Shown: positions 49,801 through 59,342 of the stretch, one piece after another | Position numbering within the stretch: the stretch's first letter is position 1 | Layout of the letters: each line of letters opens with the position of its first letter | Origin: Nitrospinae bacterium bin107 | Lineage (GTDB): Bacteria > UBA8248 | Length of the DNA: 63,680 nucleotides | Assembly: GCA_002238965.1 (NCBI GenBank) | Contig: MPNJ01000023.1 | Coordinates: forward strand, 1-63,680 | Direction of reading: 5' to 3' | Notes under the pieces: model-generated | The model's input: the letters and a program-made list of their open reading frames with translations, nothing else | What the model was told of the DNA's origin: nothing | Database searches by the model: none | Translations under genes and position numbers: made by a program

Positions 49801-50670
49801 ATGGAAGTAACTGCTCAGATGGTCAAGGAGTTAAGAACCCGTACTGGTGCGGGCATCATGGATTGCAAGGAAGCCCTCAAGGAAAACGAGGGGGATTTTG
49901 ATGAGGCGGTGCGTTATTTACGGGAAAAAGGGCTTTCCAGCGCAGCCAAGAAGGCGGGGCGCGCGGCAAGCGAGGGCCAGGTATATGCTTCTCTTGGAGA
50001 AGACGGACGCATGGGCGTCCTCGTCGAGGTAAATTGCGAGACCGATTTCGTGGCCCGGACCGAGGATTTTCAGGCGCTTCTCGAAACTGTAGCGAGCCAT
50101 GTGAAAGACAATGGAGGGGAAGGTCTCGCCGAAGCGCTGAAAGAGGTGACCACGGAGTCTATCGCCAAACTGGGCGAGAACATCGTCGTCAACCGTGGAG
50201 AGCGCCTCTCGTTGGGAGATGGCGACTCGGGCAAGGTGGCTTCCTATATTCATCCGGGCGGCCGGATTGGCGTTTTGCTTGACCTGAGATGTGAAACGTC
50301 CGGGAAGGCGGATGACGCCGGATTCGCGGGGGTTGCGCACGATCTGGCGATGCACATCGCGGCGAGCAGTCCACAATTTCTCTCGGAAGATCAGGTGCCG
50401 GAAGTGGTCCTGCAAAGTGAGCGAGAGATTCTTCTTGCCCAGCAGAAAGATTCCGGAAAGCCCGAGAACATTCTGGAGAAAATTGTCGAAGGACGCATCA
50501 AGAAATACAAAAAAGAGATTTGCCTGCTTGATCAGTTATTCGTCAAGGACACCGACAAGACGGTTCAGGCGTATCTCAAAGACAGAAGCGCGGACTTGGG
50601 CGAGGAAATCCGGGTTTCTTCCTGGACTCGCTTCCAACTCGGCGAGCTTTCCGCGTCGGAAGAAGGGTAA
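49801..50670 (+). CDS. tsf: Elongation factor Ts
   Basis: A 289-aa EF-Ts that recycles EF-Tu-GDP. The N-terminal UBA-like part shows VKELRTRTGAGIMDCKEAL, followed by the core contact GVLVEVNCETDFVARTEDF. ATG 49801 follows GAGAGG; a GTG at 49792 lies too close to that site. It sits 48 bases after rpsB, the usual pair. Confidence 0.96.
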   Translation: MEVTAQMVKELRTRTGAGIMDCKEALKENEGDFDEAVRYLREKGLSSAAKKAGRAASEGQVYASLGEDGRMGVLVEVNCETDFVARTEDFQALLETVASHVKDNGGEGLAEALKEVTTESIAKLGENIVVNRGERLSLGDGDSGKVASYIHPGGRIGVLLDLRCETSGKADDAGFAGVAHDLAMHIAASSPQFLSEDQVPEVVLQSEREILLAQQKDSGKPENILEKIVEGRIKKYKKEICLLDQLFVKDTDKTVQAYLKDRSADLGEEIRVSSWTRFQLGELSASEEG

Positions 50671-50731
50671 GCCCTGCTGACGCATCATTCGCACCGCCCG
50701 TTGTCATTGGCTTGAAAATTTGGGGATGTCC

Positions 50732-51460
50732 ATGCGCGGCGATTTGCGATTCAAGAGGATCCTGCTCAAACTCTCGGGAGAAGCCTTGGGAGGAGATCTC
50801 AAGTACGGGATCGACCATAACGTCGTTGACGACATAGCGCAGGAAATCAAAGAAATCCACCAGTTGGGAGTCGAAGTCACCATCGTCGTGGGCGGCGGGA
50901 ACATTTTCCGGGGTGCCGCCGCCGCCAAGGCCGGAATGGAGCGCACCAACGCCGACTACATGGGCATGCTCGGCACGGTCATCAACGCTTTGGCGCTTCA
51001 GCATGCCCTCGAAAAGGCGGGCCTCGCCACACGCGTCCAGAGCGCTATCCACATGGCCGAATTATGCGAGCCCTATATCAGAAGGCGCGCAATACGCCAC
51101 ATGGAAAAAAGCCGGGTCGTCATCTTCGCAGGCGGCACAGGAAATCCCTACTTCACAACGGATACCACTGCGAGCCTCAGGGCCATAGAGGTAGGCGCCG
51201 AGTGCATACTCAAAGCCACGAACGTGGATGGCGTATTCTCCGCCGATCCAAATCAGGACGTTACAGCCGAGTTCATCGATCAGTTGACGTATATCGAGGT
51301 ACTCAATCGTCAACTCGCAGTCATGGACACCACCGCTGTCAGCTTGTGCATGGATAATAATTTACCCATTATTGTCTTTAACCTGCTCAAGCCCGGCAAC
51401 ATCCGCCGCGTGGTGGAAGGTGAGAAGGTAGGGACTTTGGTGAAAGCGGCCGAGGGCTGA
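50732..51460 (+). CDS. pyrH: UMP kinase
   Basis: A 242-aa UMP kinase of the amino-acid kinase fold that makes UDP. Motifs are [35 protein letters not shown] and [21 protein letters not shown] 50732 has GGGGA at proper spacing; upstream in-frame TTG 50720 and ATG 50726 lack it. It is followed by frr as in most bacteria. Confidence 0.95.
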   Translation: MRGDLRFKRILLKLSGEALGGDLKYGIDHNVVDDIAQEIKEIHQLGVEVTIVVGGGNIFRGAAAAKAGMERTNADYMGMLGTVINALALQHALEKAGLATRVQSAIHMAELCEPYIRRRAIRHMEKSRVVIFAGGTGNPYFTTDTTASLRAIEVGAECILKATNVDGVFSADPNQDVTAEFIDQLTYIEVLNRQLAVMDTTAVSLCMDNNLPIIVFNLLKPGNIRRVVEGEKVGTLVKAAEG

Positions 51461-51542
51461 TGCAGCGCTTGTCGCGCTTGCCTGGATTCGGCGTGAGGGC
51501 ATGGGCGGGGGGAGCAGATGATCCGACAGGGGGAAACGATCG

Positions 51543-52097
51543 ATGGATGAGGTTCTTGCTGCGTTAAGGAAAAGAATGCTGGCCACAGTGGAATCATACA
51601 AGTCCGAAATCGCCCGCGTGCGAACCGGGCGCGCTTCCACGAATCTTATCAGTGGCGTGATGGTCGACTACTATGGAGCACCCACGCCGCTGAATCAGCT
51701 CGCCACCCTGAACGTGCCCGAACCTCAACTCATCATCGTTCAGCCTTTCGACATCAACTCGTTGGGCGAAATCGAAAAGGCGATTCAATCGGCGGAGTTG
51801 GGCCTGAATCCGTCGAACGACGGCAAGATCATCCGCGTGCCGGTGCCGGCGCTCACGGAGGAGCGCCGCAACGAGATGGTGAAACTGCTCAAGAAGATGA
51901 CCGAAGAACACAAGGTCGCGCTTCGCAACATTCGACGCGATGGCAACGATGAAATGAAAGACCTCGAGAAAAGCAAAGAGATCACCGAGGATGACCTCAG
52001 GAAAGGACAGGGAGATGTCCAGAAGCTGACGGATCAGTTCGTCTCAGATTTGGATGATTTGCTTTCAGCCAAAGAGAAAGAGATTCTGGAGGTCTAG
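51543..52097 (+). CDS. frr: Ribosome recycling factor
   Basis: A 184-aa RRF that, with EF-G, splits post-termination ribosomes. It shows the three-helix bundle pattern (VRTGRASTNLISGVMVDYYG, PLNQLATLNVPEPQ, NPSNDGKIIRVPVPALTEERR). The ATG is preceded by GGGGGAAACG. The length is normal. Confidence 0.96.
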   Translation: MDEVLAALRKRMLATVESYKSEIARVRTGRASTNLISGVMVDYYGAPTPLNQLATLNVPEPQLIIVQPFDINSLGEIEKAIQSAELGLNPSNDGKIIRVPVPALTEERRNEMVKLLKKMTEEHKVALRNIRRDGNDEMKDLEKSKEITEDDLRKGQGDVQKLTDQFVSDLDDLLSAKEKEILEV

Positions 52098-52115
52098 TTT
52101 TTCAACGGAGCGCGT

Positions 52116-52874
52116 ATGGAATCTCGCATCGACCCACGCATCGATCTTGAGCGGCTCCCCCACCATATCGGCATCATCATGGATGGCAACGGCCGTTGGG
52201 CCCAGAAACGGTTTCTTCCTCGGGTCGCTGGCCACCGCGAGGGCGTGAAGTCGGTCGACAAAGTGGTGGCGCATGCGTGCCGAATCGGCATTAAGGCCCT
52301 TACTCTGTACAGCTTCTCCCTGGAGAACTGGAACAGACCCAAAGACGAAGTCGACGCGCTCATGGATATTCTGGCGGATTACCTCGAACGCGAACTTCAA
52401 AGGATGCTCAGGGAGGGTATCCGTTTCAACACGATCGGGCACGAAGAGGATTTGCCCTTGTTTGCGCAGGAAATTGTGCAGCGCGTGAAGGAGCAGACTG
52501 CAGACCGGGACGGGATGGTTCTGACTCTGGCGCTCAGCTACGGCGCGAGGCGGGAAATTACAGACGCGGCGAGGGCCATCTCCAAAGAAGTGCAAAAGGG
52601 AATTCTTCAGCCCGAGGAAATCGATGAGAGTGACATCGAGCGCCATCTGTATACGGCGGATTTGCCCAAACTCGACCTTTTGATTCGAACCAGCGGCGAA
52701 CTGAGGCTTTCCAACTATCTTCTCTGGCAGGCGGCGTATGCTGAATTGTATTTTACAGATATCAAGTGGCCGGAATTCGCAGAACGCGAGCTCGAAGACG
52801 CCATACTCGCTTATCAGTCCCGGGTGCGGAAATTTGGTCTCACCGAGGAGCAGTTCACGACTCGGAGAAACTAG
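52116..52874 (+). CDS. uppS: Undecaprenyl diphosphate synthase
   Basis: A 252-aa cis-prenyltransferase making the C55 carrier lipid for cell wall and surface polysaccharide. Motifs are GIIMDGNGRWAQKR with the catalytic aspartate, GVKSVDKVV, TLYSFSLENWNRP and RTSGELRLSNYLLWQAAYAEL. ATG 52116 has GGAG upstream. Confidence 0.96.
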   Translation: MESRIDPRIDLERLPHHIGIIMDGNGRWAQKRFLPRVAGHREGVKSVDKVVAHACRIGIKALTLYSFSLENWNRPKDEVDALMDILADYLERELQRMLREGIRFNTIGHEEDLPLFAQEIVQRVKEQTADRDGMVLTLALSYGARREITDAARAISKEVQKGILQPEEIDESDIERHLYTADLPKLDLLIRTSGELRLSNYLLWQAAYAELYFTDIKWPEFAERELEDAILAYQSRVRKFGLTEEQFTTRRN

Positions 52875-52877
52875 GTT

Positions 52878-53669
52878 TTGACCCGCCTCATAAGCGCCTT
52901 GGTGCTAGCGGCGCCCATTCTCGCCGTCTTGTTTTTTTCCTCCTCGACTATTTTTCTCTGTGTGGTGCTTCTGCTCGTTTATCGCGCAGGCTGGGAATTC
53001 CAGACCCTTGTCAACCATTGCGGGTGGCGCGTGAGAGCATGGGAAGGAGCCCTGGATGCCTGTGCATTCGTGCTCGCCGTGTGGGTGGGTGGCGTATTGC
53101 CGCCGTTGGTCCTGGCGGTCATTCTGCTTCGTGTCTTCCTGAAAGCGTTTTCGTACCAGGCCTTTCGAGAAAGCCTTTCCTTGACGGGCATGTCATTTCT
53201 GGGCGTGATTTGGGTGGGCGGAGCAGGTGGTTTGATTGCGCTTACCAGGACCATTCCAGGAGGTATGGAGGCCATCTTCTTTTTGTTCGTCATCGTCTGG
53301 GCGAACGATATTGTGGCTATGTTCACAGGCAAGACGTTGGGGAAAATAAAAATCGCGCCGAGAATCAGCCCCGGTAAAACCTTGGAAGGCGCGATCGGGG
53401 GAATCCTCGCCGGGGTCCTCGTGGGCATCCTCACGACGTTCTATATGGATGTGCCCGGTGTCGACCCCTGGCTCGTGATTCCTGTTTCGGGTGGTATCGG
53501 GCTGTTCGCGCTGATAGGGGACTTGGGTGAATCGATCTTAAAGCGCGCGGCCGGGGAAAAGGACGCGTCCGACATCATCCCGGGTCATGGGGGTCTGCTC
53601 GATAGAATTGATGGTTTGCTCATGGCGGGTCCTGCGTTTTACTGTTACTTGTACTGGATACGGTATTAA
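52878..53669 (+). CDS. cdsA: Phosphatidate cytidylyltransferase
   Basis: A 263-aa integral membrane enzyme with several hydrophobic helices that makes CDP-diacylglycerol. The family signature is near the C terminus: GDLGESILKRAAGEKDASD followed by IIPGHGGLLDRIDGLL, with the metal-binding aspartates. The start is TTG 52878, three bases after the uppS stop, so translation is probably coupled. Confidence 0.93.
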   Translation: MTRLISALVLAAPILAVLFFSSSTIFLCVVLLLVYRAGWEFQTLVNHCGWRVRAWEGALDACAFVLAVWVGGVLPPLVLAVILLRVFLKAFSYQAFRESLSLTGMSFLGVIWVGGAGGLIALTRTIPGGMEAIFFLFVIVWANDIVAMFTGKTLGKIKIAPRISPGKTLEGAIGGILAGVLVGILTTFYMDVPGVDPWLVIPVSGGIGLFALIGDLGESILKRAAGEKDASDIIPGHGGLLDRIDGLLMAGPAFYCYLYWIRY

Positions 53670-53697
53670 GTCACCGCGCATCGGGAGAGAGCCGTCA

Positions 53698-54867
53698 ATG
53701 AAGCCGCAAAAAGTTGCCATATTGGGCTCTACCGGCAGCATCGGGGAAAACACTCTTGATGTTGTGGCGCAATTTCCCGAGAAAATCGATGTGGTGGCGC
53801 TTGCTGCGGGTAGAAACTGGGAGCGGCTCGTTGAGCAGGCGAGGCGGTTTCGACCTGAAATTGTATCCGTAGCCGATGATGCGGACGCGGCGCGTGTTGA
53901 GGATGCGCTCTCTACCGAAGTCAAGGTGCTTTCGGGGGAGGAGGGTTTGAGGGAGGTAGCTGCTGGCGCGGGAGCGGGCCTTGTGGTCTCCGCCTTGGTG
54001 GGTGCGGCGGGACTCCCGCCGACGCTGGCCGCCATTGACGTTGGGGCCTCGATTGCGCTTGCGAACAAAGAAGTGCTTGTCATGGCCGGCGAGCTTGTGA
54101 CGTCGCGCGTTTCGGCTGGAGAAGTCGAGTTGCTCCCGGTCGATAGCGAGCATGCGGGCGTGGCGCAGGCGCTGGCGGGTAGGCCGAAGTCCCAGGTGGA
54201 GCGTATCGTGCTTACGGCGTCGGGCGGACCTTTTCGGAACCATTCGGTCGAGGCGATGAAGAAAGTGTGCCTGGAAGAAGCGTTGAATCATCCGAACTGG
54301 AAGATGGGGCCCAAGATTACGATCGATTCCGCGTCCATGATGAACAAGGGTCTTGAAATCATCGAGGCGCGCTGGCTTTTCGGTCTGAAGCCAGAACAGG
54401 TGGACGTGCTGGTTCACCCGCAAAGCATCGTGCACGCCATGGTGGAATTCGTCGACGGGAGTTATGTGGCGCAAATGAGTATGCCCGACATGCGGATTCC
54501 CATCGCGCAGGCTATTTTTTCTCCGGAGAGGTTGCCCATCGAGGCGCCGAGACTCGATTTGGGGCAGATTGGTTCCCTGACATTTGAAGCACCGGATCCT
54601 GAGCGATTTCCCTGCCTCACTCATGCGAAAGACGCGATGAGCGAAGGTGGGACGGCCCCCGTCGTCCTCAATGCTGCGAACGAGATTGCCGTCGCTTCGT
54701 TCCTATCGGGCGCATCGAAATTCATGGATATACCGGATGTGGTAGGAGCCGCATTGCAGGCTCACGAGAAGATGAATGCGAATGATCTGGAGACGATTCT
54801 GGAGGCGGACCGCTGGGCGAGGGAGTACGCCTCCTCCCGGCTGAACGGAACCGTCACAAGCCAATAA
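53698..54867 (+). CDS. dxr: 1-deoxy-D-xylulose 5-phosphate reductoisomerase
   Basis: A 389-aa DXR of the non-mevalonate isoprenoid pathway. The NADPH fold is KVAILGSTGSIGENTLDVV; ANKEVLVMAGE, the metal site PVDSEH, TASGGPFR and HPNWKMGPKITIDSASMMNK are present. After PVDSEH the usual (N/S)AIFQ reads AGVAQ, an unusual change next to the active site. ATG 53698 has GGGAGAG upstream; the longer open frame overlaps cdsA. The next gene is pgpA rather than the common rseP. Confidence 0.95.
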   Translation: MKPQKVAILGSTGSIGENTLDVVAQFPEKIDVVALAAGRNWERLVEQARRFRPEIVSVADDADAARVEDALSTEVKVLSGEEGLREVAAGAGAGLVVSALVGAAGLPPTLAAIDVGASIALANKEVLVMAGELVTSRVSAGEVELLPVDSEHAGVAQALAGRPKSQVERIVLTASGGPFRNHSVEAMKKVCLEEALNHPNWKMGPKITIDSASMMNKGLEIIEARWLFGLKPEQVDVLVHPQSIVHAMVEFVDGSYVAQMSMPDMRIPIAQAIFSPERLPIEAPRLDLGQIGSLTFEAPDPERFPCLTHAKDAMSEGGTAPVVLNAANEIAVASFLSGASKFMDIPDVVGAALQAHEKMNANDLETILEADRWAREYASSRLNGTVTSQ

Positions 54868-54872
54868 AACCA

Positions 54873-55343
54873 ATGAGCCGTCAAGACGAGAGCAAGGCCT
54901 TGCCCCGGCTTGTCGCCACGTTGGGCGGCCTCGGGCTGGTTCCTGTGGCCCCGGGCACGGTCGCTTCTCTCGTCGCCGTTCTGGCGTATTTTCTGCTCTA
55001 TCAGATCAGTCCCTATGTTCCTCTCTTGTTTTTGTTCTTCCTGACACCCATCGCCGTTTGGGGGTCCGGTAAATTTGAAGCAAGCATGAACCGGCAAGAT
55101 CCCCCGGAGATCGTTGTGGATGAATGGGTGGGTCAATTCATTTGCTTCATCGGTGTCGAGCCGAGCCCGAGCGCTCTGGTAGCGGGCTTTTTCCTTTTTC
55201 GTATTTTTGACATTATCAAGCTGCCGCCGGTTCGACGCCTTGAAGACTTTCCGGGCGGCGTGGGCATCGTGGCGGACGACGTCGCCGCGGGAATTTTCGG
55301 CTGGGCAGTCTTGTATGGTTTGTCATACATCGGGGTGGTCTGA
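54873..55343 (+). CDS. pgpA: Phosphatidylglycerophosphatase A
   Basis: A 156-aa membrane phosphatase that makes phosphatidylglycerol. Signature blocks: PVAPGTVASLVAVL near the N terminus, DPPEIVVDEWVGQF with acidic residues, and FRIFDIIKLPPVRRLEDFPGG broken over a helix. ATG 54873 is five bases after the dxr stop. It uses the product line begun by CdsA. Confidence 0.93.
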   Translation: MSRQDESKALPRLVATLGGLGLVPVAPGTVASLVAVLAYFLLYQISPYVPLLFLFFLTPIAVWGSGKFEASMNRQDPPEIVVDEWVGQFICFIGVEPSPSALVAGFFLFRIFDIIKLPPVRRLEDFPGGVGIVADDVAAGIFGWAVLYGLSYIGVV

Positions 55344-55363
55344 TTTTTTGGGAGCGGAGGGAA

Positions 55364-55855
55364 ATGGCGGGATCTGTGGAGGAATGGCTTGGGGCGTACC
55401 TAAGTGACAGGAGTTGGCGCATCGCCACTGCGGAGAGCTGCACCGGCGGCCTTATCGCCAGCCGCATTACGGATGTTTCCGGCAGTTCCGCTTATTTCGA
55501 GCAGGGATTTGTCACCTACAGCAACGAAGCGAAAATGACGCTTCTGGGCGTATCGAAAGACATCGTGGCGACCGAGGGCGGGCCGGGAGCGGTGAGCGAA
55601 GCCTGCGCGCGCGCGATGGCGGAAGGCGTGCGCGCGGCTACGGGGAGCGATGTAGGCCTCTCTGTCACGGGGATTGCAGGTCCCACGGGCGGAAGCGCCG
55701 AGAAGCCTGTGGGCACGGTGTATATGGCCGTCGCGACGCCTTCCGGCACCAATTGTCGACATCATCTGTTCGATGGCTCCCGTTTGGAGGTGAAGGCCAA
55801 GACGGCGCAAACCGCGCTCGAGATGGCGCGCGATACCCTGGAAGCATCGGACTGA
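55364..55855 (+). CDS. pncC: CinA C-terminal domain, nicotinamide-nucleotide amidohydrolase
   Basis: A 163-aa stand-alone CinA C-terminal domain (PncC). Motifs are IATAESCTGGLIASRITDV, QGFVTYSNEAKMTLLGV and VTGIAGPTGGSAEKPVGTVY. It deamidates NMN in pyridine-nucleotide salvage. The N-terminal molybdopterin-like domain of full CinA is absent. ATG 55364 has GGAGGG upstream. The cinA-thpR-recA neighbourhood is common in bacteria. Confidence 0.93.
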   Translation: MAGSVEEWLGAYLSDRSWRIATAESCTGGLIASRITDVSGSSAYFEQGFVTYSNEAKMTLLGVSKDIVATEGGPGAVSEACARAMAEGVRAATGSDVGLSVTGIAGPTGGSAEKPVGTVYMAVATPSGTNCRHHLFDGSRLEVKAKTAQTALEMARDTLEASD

Positions 55856-55948
55856 AGAAAACGATGCGCGATTGCGCTCATTACTTGTGTAAAGCGGGTG
55901 TTCTCGTGCCCCTGTAGATGTGAGTGATCCAGTGGAAGGAGGTTCTCC

Positions 55949-56524
55949 ATGCGCGCGTTTGTAGCGATTCCATTCAGCGCGGATGAGCATAAAAAGCTGG
56001 AGTTGCTGCAGGAATCACTTGCCACCTTGCCGGCTCTTGATGATTTCCGCTGGATGAGGCCCCGGAACATTCACCTCACCCTGCGCTTTTTGGGTGACAT
56101 CGAGGATACGCAGGCCGAGGCCGCCGCAAAGGCGTTGCGCACTGCGGGCGAAGGCGCGCCTGCTTTCGAAATTTCGATCGATCGCTTTGGCGTTTTTCCG
56201 CAACTCAAGCGTCCGGGCGTGCTCTGGGCGGGGCCCTCGGAAACGCCGGAACCTCTGGTGGAACTGGAAGCGAATCTTTCCCGCTATCTGGCTGAAGCGG
56301 GGTTTCCCCCTGGCCAAGGAATTTTTCACCCGCATGTAACGATTGCGCGCCGCCGGTCCCGCGACCGACCACCTGCAGGACTCGAGGGAGAGCTTGAAAT
56401 TGCTGAACAGCGATGGTTGACGCCTCCTCTCATCTGCCGAGCGCACGAGGCGGTCTTGTTCAGAAGCGAACTCAATCCCTCCGGCGCCATTCACACAGCC
56501 CTTGAAAAAGTGACTTTTCACTAG
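55949..56524 (+). CDS. thpR: RNA 2',3'-cyclic phosphodiesterase
   Basis: A 191-aa 2H-phosphoesterase (older name 2'-5' RNA ligase, LigT). Two HxTx motifs are visible as NIHLTLRFLG and HPHVTIARR. It begins MRAFVAIPFS and ends FRSELNPSGAIHTAL, typical of the family. ATG 55949 has AAGGAGG. It opens cyclic phosphates on RNA ends; the physiological target is unknown. Confidence 0.92.
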   Translation: MRAFVAIPFSADEHKKLELLQESLATLPALDDFRWMRPRNIHLTLRFLGDIEDTQAEAAAKALRTAGEGAPAFEISIDRFGVFPQLKRPGVLWAGPSETPEPLVELEANLSRYLAEAGFPPGQGIFHPHVTIARRRSRDRPPAGLEGELEIAEQRWLTPPLICRAHEAVLFRSELNPSGAIHTALEKVTFH

Positions 56525-56748
56525 GCGACGGGCAGACATCCGCTTCGCTACGTCTGACATTCACCCTGAGATCAGGACTCTGAAATTTCGTCAGCTAGCG
56601 TGGAAACCCTCTATTTTCATGGGAGGGGAGGTGACACCGGCGATGTGTGAAATCTCCTGAAGAAGCGCCATTCACTCATAAACTACCCACTATCGCCCAC
56701 CCATATGGGAAGAAACAGCTTGTTTGTCAAGATTTTCGCTTTTTATAC

Positions 56749-56777
56749 TTGATTTGCGGAACCAATTTACGTATATT
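56749..56777 (+). promoter_or_regulatory. Predicted promoter of recA
   Basis: TTGATT at 56749-56754 and TATATT at 56772-56777 are 17 bases apart, close to a sigma-70 consensus. The transcript would have a leader of about 180 bases before recA. Confidence 0.5.
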
Positions 56778-56868
56778 TAGCGAAAGTAAACCGCCGCCGT
56801 AGTTGGGAACCATGGATAGACAAGGGAATGGGGTTTTCTCCACAAAAGCACGTCTGGAAGCAGTGGTG

Positions 56869-56884
56869 TCTGCTGTATTGCAGA
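56869..56884. promoter_or_regulatory. Inverted repeat upstream of recA, possible SOS operator
   Basis: TCTGC and GCAGA flank TGTATT. It lies about 85 bases before the recA start and 90 after the predicted promoter, so it would act in the leader. It matches no standard LexA box exactly. Confidence 0.25.
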
Positions 56885-56966
56885 AAATGGATCGATCCCC
56901 TACATTCATTCTATGTCCGCCATCGCCCGAACCGGTGCGCATTCCTCCATCCAAGGGAGTTTTCCG

Positions 56967-58061
56967 ATGAACCTCAAGAACGGGTCCCCCTCCGAGAAAT
57001 CCGAGAACCCGAAAGGGCATGAGCGCCGCGAGAAGGCGCTGGACATGGCTTTCAATCAGATCAACCGCCAATTCGGTAAAGGCTCCATCATGCGCCTGGG
57101 CGAAGGGCCCGGCATGGAGGCGATTCCGGCCATTTCTACGGGTTCGGTATCGCTCGACGCCGCCCTGGGCTGCGGCGGTGTGCCGCGCGGACGCATCGTG
57201 GAGATATTCGGCCCCGAATCCTCGGGCAAGACGACCATTGCACTGCAAATCATCGCGCAGGTGCAGCGGGGCGGCGGCATGGCCGCCTTCGTGGATGCGG
57301 AGCACGCTCTGGACCCGACCTACGCCAAGGCGCTCGGGGTGCAGACGGACAACCTCATCGTCTCCCAGCCCGATACGGGCGAGCAGGCTCTGGAGATAGC
57401 CGAGATTCTGACGAGCAGCGGCTCGCTCGACGTGGTCGTCATTGACTCCGTGGCCGCCCTGGTGCCCAAGGCGGAACTCGAAGGCGACATGGGGGACCAC
57501 CACGTGGGCCTCCAGGCGCGGCTCATGAGCCAGGCGCTCCGCAAGCTCACGGGTGTGGTGCACCGCAGCAACACGTGCTTCATCTTCATCAATCAGATCC
57601 GCATGAAGATCGGCGTGATGTTCGGCAACCCGGAAACCACTTCGGGCGGTAACGCGCTCAAATTCTACTCCTCCGTGCGCCTGGACATCCGGCGCATCGC
57701 CGCGATCAAGGAGGGCGAGAACAACGTGGGGAACAGGACGCGGGTGCGCGTGGTGAAGAACAAGCTCGCAGCGCCGTTCCGTACGGCTGAGTTCGACATC
57801 ATGTTCGGTCGCGGCGTTTCGCGAGAAGGCGACGTGCTCGATCTGGCCGTCGAACAAGGCATCGTCGCCAAGACGGGGGCGTGGTACTCATACGGAGAGG
57901 AGCGCATCGGCCAGGGGCGCGAGAACGTGAAGCGATTCTTGAGCGAGAACGCGGATATTTTTGCGGAAATCGACGGCCAGGTGCGCGCCGCCGTCGGAAT
58001 CGGTGCGCCGAAAGCGGTTGCGCAGGAAAAAGAAGCGCCCCAGGCGGCGACGCCGAAATAG
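56967..58061 (+). CDS. recA: Recombinase RecA
   Basis: A 364-aa RecA. Walker A is GPESSGKTT near residue 81; other blocks are [56 protein letters not shown] and [23 protein letters not shown] 56967 follows GGGAG; the upstream in-frame ATG at 56913 lacks a site. The C terminus is Ala/Glu/Pro-rich. It is the central strand-exchange and SOS-activating protein; recX is not seen downstream. Confidence 0.97.
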   Translation: MNLKNGSPSEKSENPKGHERREKALDMAFNQINRQFGKGSIMRLGEGPGMEAIPAISTGSVSLDAALGCGGVPRGRIVEIFGPESSGKTTIALQIIAQVQRGGGMAAFVDAEHALDPTYAKALGVQTDNLIVSQPDTGEQALEIAEILTSSGSLDVVVIDSVAALVPKAELEGDMGDHHVGLQARLMSQALRKLTGVVHRSNTCFIFINQIRMKIGVMFGNPETTSGGNALKFYSSVRLDIRRIAAIKEGENNVGNRTRVRVVKNKLAAPFRTAEFDIMFGRGVSREGDVLDLAVEQGIVAKTGAWYSYGEERIGQGRENVKRFLSENADIFAEIDGQVRAAVGIGAPKAVAQEKEAPQAATPK

Positions 58062-58746
58062 GGGCGGAATTGACGTAACCATAGATAATACAACAAGATA
58101 AATTTTCAGTTATTTACCGGAAAACTTCGTGAATTTATCTGAATTTATCGAATTTTTCGGAAATTCGAGGCGGGCATTTTCGCTCCGTACCCAAGACGTT
58201 CGTAATCGTTCGCTCGTGGGATGATGATGGCGCAGGCGCCTGCGGCGGTATTGGGTATGGCGCGGCGTTTTCGGTTCGGGGCAGCGCCTTCCTGATTCTC
58301 AACACCCCGGGACCGGAACGCGCCCGGGATGTTCCATCGCTTCGACAACCTTGTTATCCTTTCATAACTCCGCTTGAGTCCACGAGAACGTCCTCCTCGC
58401 GGGGGATTATGCCGCATATCGGGGAAAACGCGATGACGGCAAATGCGCGAAAATGCGCGCCGATCCGGAAAGGGAAGAAAGAGTGAGCAATTAGAAGTGG
58501 GAGGCAGCGCGCCCGATAACAAATCCCCACGGCTTTTTTTGGCTTCCGCGTATGCGTAATCCCTCATTTTTCTCTCGTTACGCTCTTCCACCGCCAGGGG
58601 GAATCCCTTCCCATTCACCCAGGGGGTCTCTCTCCCTGGTCGAGATGGACCCGCGAATTTGATTCCGCACCCCGGATGGGTTACATGATGGAAAACCCGC
58701 TCGGCGGGTGTGCCGATTGCGCCTCCATTTCACCGGGGAATCTCTC
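58062..58746. other. Long intergenic region between recA and def
   Basis: The first 110 bases are AT-rich and end in a tandem 10-bp repeat (GAATTTATC at 58131 and 58141, then degenerate). A 14-bp palindrome CGCAGGCGCCTGCG lies at 58231-58244. Open frames here are Arg-rich and unconvincing. No recX, RNA gene or terminator with a T-run is seen. Confidence 0.45.
58131..58158. repeat. Tandem 10-bp AT-rich repeat
   Basis: GAATTTATCT is followed by GAATTTATCG and a degenerate third unit AATTTTTCGG. The function is unknown; it may be an iteron-like or curvature element. Confidence 0.5.
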
Positions 58747-59256
58747 ATGGCCGTTCTGGAAATTCTCACGTATCCGGCCCCGGCCCTGCGCCGGAAATGC
58801 CTGCCCGTCGAGCGCGTCACGGAGCGGACCCGGGAACTCGCGCGCGCGATGCTCGACACCATGCACGATGCGCCCGGCGTCGGCCTCGCCGCCCCCCAGG
58901 TGGGCGAGAACATCCGCCTCATCGTGGTGGACGTCTCGGTCGGGAAAGACCCCAAGCAGGTCCATTTTCTCGTCAATCCGGAAATCGAAAGCGCCGAAGG
59001 CGAGCGGATCGTGGAAGAGGGCTGCCTCTCGCTTCCGGGGGTCACCGAGAACATCCGCCGCCGCGAGACGGTGCGCGTGCGCGCGCTGAACCTGGAGGGT
59101 GAGGAAGTAATTCTCGACGCGCGCGAGGTGCTCGCTTTCGTCTTGCAGCATGAAATCGATCATCTGGACGGAAAACTCATCCTGGATCGCCTCAACAAGA
59201 CGAAGCGCGACCTTGTGAAGCGCCGCCTCAAGAAACAGGCCAGGGCCGCCTCTTAG
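58747..59256 (+). CDS. def: Peptide deformylase
   Basis: A 169-aa Fe/Zn deformylase. All three family motifs are intact: GVGLAAPQVG, EGCLSLPG with the cysteine ligand, and HEIDHLDG with two histidine ligands. ATG 58747 has GGGGA upstream. It starts the def-fmt-rsmB-PASTA-rpe run, pairing removal of the formyl group with its addition by Fmt. Confidence 0.96.
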   Translation: MAVLEILTYPAPALRRKCLPVERVTERTRELARAMLDTMHDAPGVGLAAPQVGENIRLIVVDVSVGKDPKQVHFLVNPEIESAEGERIVEEGCLSLPGVTENIRRRETVRVRALNLEGEEVILDAREVLAFVLQHEIDHLDGKLILDRLNKTKRDLVKRRLKKQARAAS

Positions 59257-59342
59257 AAAACCCCGCTTCGCTCGTGCTATATTTCCGAAAATTTATCCGC
59301 GCTTGGTTCGGCGGATGCTGCGGCTTTTCCCGGGAGGAACCC

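Larger units (their letters stand above)
56525..56966. other. recA promoter/leader region
   Basis: A 442-bp gap that holds a predicted promoter (56749-56777) and a TCTGC-N6-GCAGA inverted repeat (56869-56884). The part 56690-56790 is AT-rich. No gene is recognised. Confidence 0.5.

Noticed and set aside
58145-58618. 157-codon minus-strand frame in the recA-def gap
   Set aside because: Arg- and Pro-rich, no motif, and it runs through the AT-rich tandem repeat.
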